DNA of 64,000 nucleotides from Pempheris klunzingeri (lineage: Eukaryota > Chordata > Actinopteri > Acropomatiformes > Pempheridae), in the NCBI RefSeq assembly GCF_042242105.1, contig NC_092019.1, positions 19,210,828 to 19,274,827 of the forward strand. The letters are read 5' to 3'. This document shows, one piece after another, positions 58,001 to 64,000 of this stretch. The notes under the pieces were generated by a model, which saw only the letters and a program-made list of their open reading frames with translations, did not search any database and was not told the DNA's origin. A program made the position numbers and the translations under genes. The stretch's first letter is position 1. Each line of letters begins with the position of its first letter.

Positions 58001-60974
58001 ATCTGGCAGTCATAACCCAGCAGGCAAACATGGTGGAGGTCTTGTTGGAAGCGGGGGCCGACCCTGCTGCCCTGGACCGTAATGGCCAGACGGCGCTCCA
58101 CCTCTGCTGTGAATACGACCAGCGTGACTGTCTCTCTGTTGTGCTGTCTCCCTCCTCGTCCTCCACATGCCTGGAGATCAGAAACTATCAGGGTAAGTTG
58201 TGGCCTCCAGAAGAAGTTTTATAGCTCTGAAGATATCTTTGCCAAAGAAAGGTCTAGGATGACTTACTAGCTCTTCTCATTAAATGATTTAATCTGATAA
58301 AGCCTTGTAATTTTTGTAACCACCTCCTCCTCAGTGAATTCCCTATGATTTATTAAACGATTACACGAACAGTCTATCAAGTTAAGAGTATTAGATAAAA
58401 CTGGATATCATAAATGGATTTTGTCACAGCATTGACGACGTACACAGATCTATTTGGTAACAGAACAACAACCACATGGGCTACCTTCCTAAGCAGAAAT
58501 GTGAAAGCTTGTTTGGGGAGGGGTCAGGTCGGTTGTTTTGGGTGTGTGGGTGGGAAGAGAAGAGCACATCCTTCCTCTTTGGTTTGGGGTATCATATCAC
58601 AACACAAGAGACATCTTTAGCGTTAAAGTAACAAGACTGAGTACAAGAGAAACCCCCCAAAATACACACAGGCTTCTTTCCCTGCTCCCCGCCACTTTAA
58701 TAGTTGCAACGTAAACCTTTGGGGAAATTGCGAGTGTCAGGCAAGTAAGATCCTTTGCACTATTAAAACCTCCATTGACAAAAACAGTAATTTTACCTCA
58801 CAGAACATTGGAGTGGCTGGTCTACTGCTGCCTTTATCAGTTATTTTGCTTGCATTAGGTCAACTCCCATGTAAAATAATTGTCTTTGTCAATAGAGTTT
58901 AATGGCATTGGACCAAGGGATTCAATGGCTATTTCCTGTTAAACAAAAGGATCTTACAGGTCTATCTCTGTAGAGATCTTTTCTGTAATGTAACATCTGA
59001 GACTGTCACTCGCAAAAACAGCCACTAAAAGCACTAAAAGTGCTATTGCCCTAAGGACTTACATTACGGCCATTGTAGCTCGGCAATTCTCAGCTTCTTG
59101 TTTCTTTGCAGTCTACTGTTATACACTATAAGATTCATAATACACTATACTAAATTACCTTTGTGTAGAAAATGTGCTCTATGCTGCCTTGCTTGTGTCT
59201 CTGAGAGTTTATACTGTGTGTGGAGGTAGTGGAGGTATGTGCACAGTAGCTCATGCAGGAGTGTGTACATGCATTCACCTCCATTTGTATGTCTATGTGT
59301 ATGTCTGCATTTACTTGCTGTAAAACTGATGTTCTGCTTTGTCCCTGTCCTCAGGTTTGAGCCCTCTCCATCTGGCTGTGCTGCGTGGTCACAGGGATTT
59401 GGCCAGAATGCTGCTGGATGCCGGAGCTGACATCAATGCAATGGTCAGTCCCTGTGCTTTACTGACTCAGCGCTGATTAAGTTTCACAACATCACAATTT
59501 TTGAATTTACTGTCTCTTTATCCTCTGATTTTTCCCATGGTGCTTTTTAAAATTTTTTATCAGGACATCAAAAGCGGTCAGAGTCCTCTCATGCATGCGG
59601 TGGAGAGCAATAACGCAGACATGGTCCACTTCCTCATTGAGGTAATGAGGTTGTGTGGGCAGGGAGGAAAGAGGGGAGGGAAGGGTTGTGACTCAGCTCT
59701 ATTTGATAAGTCTGTTTGTCTCTTTCCAGCTTATAAGCTTCATACTGAGTTTGTTTCTAGCTTATAGATAAGGCCTTCAAAGAACTGCAGCAACATATTC
59801 ATAGTATAGCTTTAAGCAGATGTGTTGTACATGGGCAAAATTATCTTTTCTCCTGCCTTTATCTGTTCTTTTAAAAGCATTTTCTCTTCTTCATCTTCAC
59901 CTATCTGATCTAACTCACCCGCACCCTTTTGTTTCAGTTTCCATGCTGAAGTTCATCAACTCTGGCCTCCTTTATGAATCACGTCTGTGTCAACTTCTTC
60001 TATTTGTCTGTTGCAGAGTGGCTGCGATGTCAACAGCCAGTCATACAGTGGGAACACAGCACTGCACAGCGCCTGTGGCCGAGGTCAGGTGGACACGGTG
60101 CGGCTGCTGCTGAAGAGTGGAGCCGACAGCAGTCTCAAGAACTACCATAACGACACCCCTGTGATGGTGGCCAAGAACAAGAAAGTGAGTGAGGAGGTGA
60201 CAAGAAAAGAATACATGCTTTCTTATTGTATTTTTTGTTTAAGCCTCTTTTTTTTATAGTCATGAGTTGCTACTGTTAGACATTTCAGCTCATCCCCAAA
60301 AAAGGTTACCAAATTGACTTATAAATGCCTTTCTTGTGATTGTGGAAACTTTCATTCACTGTAATTTTATGATGGAAAATCCCAACCATTTGCTACTCAA
60401 GTTACGTCAGAAGAAATGCAAACAATTGCAAAATCTAGACTCTTGACTCAGCTGTGGTCAGGATAGAAGGAAGAAATCGCTGGAGCCAGAGATGGAAAGT
60501 AAGCTATGTGTGTATCCTCCCCTCTAGAGGACAGACTTGAATGGTGCAGTGTTTTCCCCTCCCATACTTCAGTTTGACTCGAGTTGTTTTTTTTTATAGC
60601 TCATTGTGATGCTCATTTGAAGTCATGCAGACAAGGTTGTAACAGTCTGTAATTCCTTCTTGCAGATAGCAGATGTGTTACGAGGAAGAGGCTCCAATCA
60701 GATAAGAGTTCAAGACCAACGCTGTGTGTCTGTCTCACCACATGGGAGCAACTTAACGGAAAATGGTAAGAACGTGCAGGCAAGTTCACATACAAGTACA
60801 CATCGTCACTAAAATCACAGTATTTCATTTGTTCATCTATTTTCTTCTCCTTTAGGGTCCCCATCTCCCATCCACAGTCATGGATATTCGCCTTCAACTA
60901 CACCATACACCCCTCATCATAGCGCCTCCCACTCTTCAAAGACTCAATCTGCGCTTCTATTTCAATTTAAATAG
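44519..60974 (+). CDS. bcl3: BCL3, nuclear IkB-like ankyrin-repeat transcription co-regulator
   Basis: Binds NF-kB p50 and p52 homodimers in the nucleus and modulates transcription. Nine exons: 44519-45038, 45803-45923, 53125-53233, 57991-58192, 59355-59443, 59564-59641, 60017-60184, 60666-60765, 60856-60974; GT-AG introns, 501 aa. The start MPRIMTMNG aligns with the MPR of mammalian BCL3. PLDLRT at about 18-23 matches the PVDLRT motif, which in human BCL3 is a CtBP-binding site. A basic SLPFRKRP segment follows. Ankyrin repeats run from [13 protein letters not shown] (about 211) through [65 protein letters not shown] and [19 protein letters not shown] to [10 protein letters not shown] (about 429). 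A Ser/Pro/His-rich tail ends in LLFQFK-stop. Introns 2 (7.2 kb) and 3 (4.8 kb) carry repeats. The exon 1 antisense frame at 44428-45018 is a GC-driven shadow. No clear AATAAA was found within 700 bp of the stop. Confidence 0.96.
45565..45636. repeat. (CA)n microsatellite, bcl3 intron 1
   Basis: Thirty-six uninterrupted CA units in the 764-bp first intron. Confidence 0.96.
47955..47994. repeat. (CA)n microsatellite, bcl3 intron 2
   Basis: About 20 CA units with one GA interruption. Confidence 0.9.
49260..49870 (+). repeat. Longest copy of a dispersed teleost repeat, bcl3 intron 2
   Basis: Ordered blocks: GCTAACATGCAAATGTTTAG, TTGCTAATTGGAAATAAACA, GTTGAGGTTGATGGAAATGC, CCAAATTTCATGGCAATCCA, GATCACCAAAGTCATTAGGA and CAGTCTGGACCAAAGTAGTG. 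Two tandem half-units are visible: the 'caccaaag ... caatccat' segment occurs twice. Other copies in this window are at 29937-30035 and 41100-41680. Confidence 0.75.
49969..50208 (+). repeat. Second copy of the LINE-like repeat found in trypsin B
   Basis: TCCATCCATCCATCC followed by ATACCCTGGACAGGCTGCCA, GACCATTCACACTCATATTC, CAGCATGTCTTTGAGAGGGA and AACCCATGCAAACACTGG, ending near ACCACCTCCACCACC. It has the same block order as 11249-11453. Confidence 0.75.
52043..52106. repeat. (TAGA)n-(TGCA)n compound microsatellite, bcl3 intron 2
   Basis: A TAGA run of about 39 bp passes directly into a TGCA run of about 25 bp. Confidence 0.95.
57161..57641. mobile_element. Foldback/MITE-like element in bcl3 intron 3
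   Basis: The left end AAGGAATAGCTCAACATTTT is the inverse of the right end AAAATGTCGAACTATTTCTT. The interior has GTATGGTAAATATGGAGCTA, CAGCCAGAAGC and CAAAGCTAAGCTA. It is about 480 bp, non-coding, and related to the element in cblc intron 3. The right end lies about 350 bp before exon 4. Confidence 0.8.
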
Positions 60975-63558
60975 CTCAAAATTATTTGTCAGAGCAACTT
61001 GAAACTACCTCCACACAGCCAACCAACAAAGAGACTTCATAGTCCAAAAGGACATCCAGGAGAAGGTTCTGCCAATGGGATGAGAGACCAGCAAAAGACT
61101 GCACCTGATATTAGACTTCCCAATAAGCTGGCCTTCTTTTCCTGGTCTCCATGACAAAATATAGTCATAGTTAGAGTCCCTCCTTGGAGTTTGTTTTTTT
61201 TTGCATGGACACGAGTGCCTGCAACGTCTCCACTCATCCAGCTGCTGCCATGTGCACTCCCCTAATGCTTGGGCGCTACAAGCTGCTGCAGATCAGCTGG
61301 ATTTCTCTACAGAACAGACATTTGCCACTGCATGCACTCAAAGCTGAACATGAAGAACTGTTTTGAGACAGCCTGAACGTGTCAGTAAATGATGGACATG
61401 GGCCTAAGTTCAGTGAGAAAGTGTATTTTTTGAGGACAGTAGAGAGTTGCATCCAGTCTGCTTACTGTAAAGCTTGACAATTTAACTTGAGCTGCTTAAT
61501 ATTGCACAGTAACATTTCTGCCATTTTATAATCATATGACATAATATCATCCACAGTACCTTTCAGGTCTGTCTGTATGTACATGTGGCTTTGCGTGTTG
61601 TTTTATTGTTGCCAAAAGTTGTAGATATTTTTATATAAAAACTGTCCAACAGATTCACCTTTGTCTTGTTTTGTCAGTTCGTCCTCATGGACGATGTTTC
61701 CGGTAGTCCGTGCAGATTTGAAAGCAGCGCTGTGATTGGTCAGTGGGAGGGCCTTAGGCGCAAACAACCAGCCCAAAAACGAGTGCGCGGCCATGTTGAA
61801 ATGCCAAGATTGTGAAAGAAGAGACAAAAGAGTGTGAACTCGTTGGTTTCTCGAAATAGCGAGTGTTTACCAAACTTTATTAAACGGTCGGTATAACGTT
61901 CAGCAACGGCACAACGGGGAAGACTTTGGGTGGATGTATCAAAGCTGAAGTACCATCTGTCTCCGACTGGGTAACGAGTCATTTCTCAAGCATATAACTA
62001 AGTTAGCGTTATCGGTAACGCGTACTAGCTAAGCTAACATTAGCATGCTAGCTTAGCCGTTAGCTCAGGTTGAATAAAAGTGTCGAAGCGACAGGTGCGA
62101 ACCGACAGAGTCCAGGCAGGATTGTGCACCGTCTCTCGATGAACAGTTTGAAATAAGATCCCTCTCACAAACAGTCACAATGCGTAGCACAACGCTAACA
62201 TTAGCTTGCTAGCTTGATGGTTAAAGCCACGTTGCTAAACAAAAAGTTTTAACGCTGCTTATAGACGTGCTAATTAACTTCCTTCAAGCTAACTGTGCTA
62301 TCGATTAGTGAACACAAAGTGTGCATGAAAGCAGAGACCCACTGGACAATCCTCGGTGGGGTGGCTTAACTTTGTGTTCTGTGCAACTGTTAAAAATGGC
62401 TAATTAGCAAGCTGTGAACATAACTTGGTCTGCCAGTCGACTTCGCTCGCTACTGTTATTAGGTTAGCATAAGATTAGCTTCGTACCCAAGGTATCACAA
62501 CAAAGTCGCAGTGACAAAGTTGATTATTCCCATTCAGTGCTACAACTGAGCTGTTAACTCCACGACTTTCTTCTTGTTAATTCAGCTAACGTTAAACAGC
62601 TGAGTCGAAGTTCTTGATTTCTTACCTAGCTGTGGTTAACTTCTTGCAGTCTACGTTAGCTGTTGTCGGTGAGTATTTATGGGATTGCTAAACGTGGCAT
62701 TGTTTGTGTTCCAGCTTGTTAGAGATGGCCATTGCCATTGCATACAGCTAAAATGACGTTATTGATCTCCAGTGATCTTAAGTCTAGTTAGTTTGGGTTG
62801 CTCACTGTGGAGTGTACTGTTATTTTCTCGCTCTCTTGTCAATACTCTGAAATAACCACTCACCATTTTTTTTTTATTGCCTGGCAGGTACTCTGGATTT
62901 TTTTGTTGATCAGCAATTCCCAAAGCGCTTTGCAGACTGCCATCTCAACTTTTGCAGCTGCAAAAAAAGCAGTCGGGAACAAGAGAACCACAGAGTGGTG
63001 GACTGTGTGAAAATATTGCTTGACTGACTTCTTTTGAGCCATTGTTGAGCACCAGGAAAGACGTTTGAAGACTTGATGTCACAGGGACAAATCACATGAA
63101 TAGTCTGAGACGTGACCAAGCAGATCATATTTTGTTACTTGCCATTTTGAATGTATAAACGCAGAACTCTGACTTAAAAAAGCCAAGATACTGGAAGAAC
63201 ACAAAGAAAATTTAAGATCATTATACAGCCAGGATGAGGGTACTTGTGAGAGAAAAGTAAGATTTTGTTTTGGTCACATATTTGATTTATTTATTCATAT
63301 GAATGTTAATTTCTCCCTTTTTTGGAGAGTTGTCTTGTAAATAGACAGAATTCACACTCAGACTTCTTCTTTTCAAGAGGTCTGAACGTCCGCTTGTGTA
63401 CGCAATACATTCTTTAAAAAGGAAGGATACAATAAAGCTATTTTTCCAGCTTTTAGGTTTTTGTACACAGGTGCTTAAAGAGAAACGGATCAGCGGAAAA
63501 ACACACAAATATAAATTCGACATACACTTAGGAAAATTGCCCGCTAAGGTGTAAACCC
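60975..63558. other. bcl3 3' region and putative promoter/leader of the next gene
   Basis: The first 600-700 bp are probably bcl3 3' untranslated region. From about 61.68 kb the character changes: GTCCTCATGGACGATGTTTC, GTGATTGG, then GCGCGGCCATGTTGAAATG, where GCCATGTT resembles a YY1 site of TATA-less promoters. Then follow several copies of GCTAACATTAGC-like sequence and a long stretch without coding frames up to the ATG at 63559. I read 61.7-62.1 kb as a promoter and the rest as untranslated leader and intron; the transcript structure cannot be fixed from sequence. Confidence 0.4.
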
Positions 63559-63737
63559 ATGGCTACAGCAAGAACAGCAAACCCAGCACCAATGATTGGA
63601 ATGAACAAACCAGCAAATGGGCAGCTCCGAGGACAGACTAAGCCAGCTGGACAACAGTCAGGACTCCTTGCAACTGCCCAACAGCCCAGTGCCCCCATGA
63701 AAATGACCAGCATTCCTCAGAGCAGCGCAGGCATCAA
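63559..63737 (+). CDS. First coding exon of an unidentified gene, cut by the window edge
   Basis: The ATG at 63559 has a good context (ACCCATGG) and an in-frame TAG just upstream (63529-63531). It opens 59 codons starting MATARTANPAPMIGMNKP, continuing GQLRGQTKPAGQQSGLLATA and ending SIPQSSAGI plus two bases at a donor AA|GTAAGA (63738). An acceptor-like TTTTTGTACACAG near 63470 could end a leader intron. The peptide is rich in Ala, Gln, Pro, Ser and lacks charged clusters, so it looks like a disordered N-terminus. I do not recognise the family and give no function. The rest of the gene lies to the right of the window. Confidence 0.5.
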
Positions 63738-64000
63738 GTAAGATACTTTCCACATACTTAACTTCTGAACTGAAAGAAATGTTTTTGTATAGGTTCTTTA
63801 GCTTCATTACTTACACTTGTTGCAAAAATCTGAAAAACAAGTTAAATATGAATTAGATTCCCTCCCAGAGGACAAAGCTTCTAATATGCTTTTCTTAACA
63901 CGATAAAGTTGACTTCAAACCTGTGTAAACAACATTAAACCAAGATGAGAATATCTGATTTCAGTACTTTTAGAAATCCCATTACTTGTGAAGGAAAACA

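Overview
The window is nuclear DNA of a vertebrate, almost certainly a spiny-rayed (percomorph) teleost. Genes are split into short exons with GT-AG introns. Trypsins carry the teleost-type N-terminus MRSLVF. Non-coding DNA is full of repeats I recognise from teleost genomes: Tc1/mariner elements, MITEs, and 'GCTAAGCTAA'-type and 'ATCACCAAAG...CAATCCATCCA'-type dispersed repeats. No bacterial operon, CRISPR array, rRNA or tRNA was seen.

Layout. (1) 1-2.1 kb: no gene seen; a dead Tc1-like transposon follows (about 2.09-3.43 kb). (2) 3.81-6.17 kb, minus: mrpl17, three exons, with a 696-bp TA-flanked element in intron 1. (3) 6.76-26.76 kb: a trypsinogen cluster of five intact genes and two pseudogenes, called A to G here: A (-, 6.76-8.15), B (-, 9.98-11.62), D pseudogene (-, 13.42-14.72), C (+, 16.37-17.72), E pseudogene (+, 18.03-18.88), F (-, 21.89-23.31) and G (+, 24.63-26.76). 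B and C form a nearly identical 1.4-kb inverted repeat. F and G are more divergent and head to head. (4) 30.06-39.72 kb, minus: an eight-exon Cbl-family E3 ubiquitin ligase of the short Cbl-3 type (cblc). (5) 44.52-60.97 kb, plus: nine-exon bcl3, a nuclear ankyrin-repeat IkB-like co-regulator. cblc and bcl3 are divergent neighbours; as I recall they are also neighbours in mammals. (6) 61.7-64 kb: a probable promoter and the first coding exon of an unidentified gene that runs off the right edge.

How they relate. The trypsins are secreted digestive zymogens. Conversion between copies seems to have homogenised parts of A, B and C, while D and E have lost catalytic His57 and Ser195 respectively. 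cblc and bcl3 both belong to immune and growth-factor signalling, but I see no sequence evidence that they share regulation with each other or with the trypsins.

Exon coordinates were built by hand from splice sites and reading phase. Every intact multi-exon model closes in frame. Gene names rest on recognised protein sequence, not on a database search. I found no undescribed gene system. The most unusual structure is the trypsin inverted repeat with its sharp identity boundaries.
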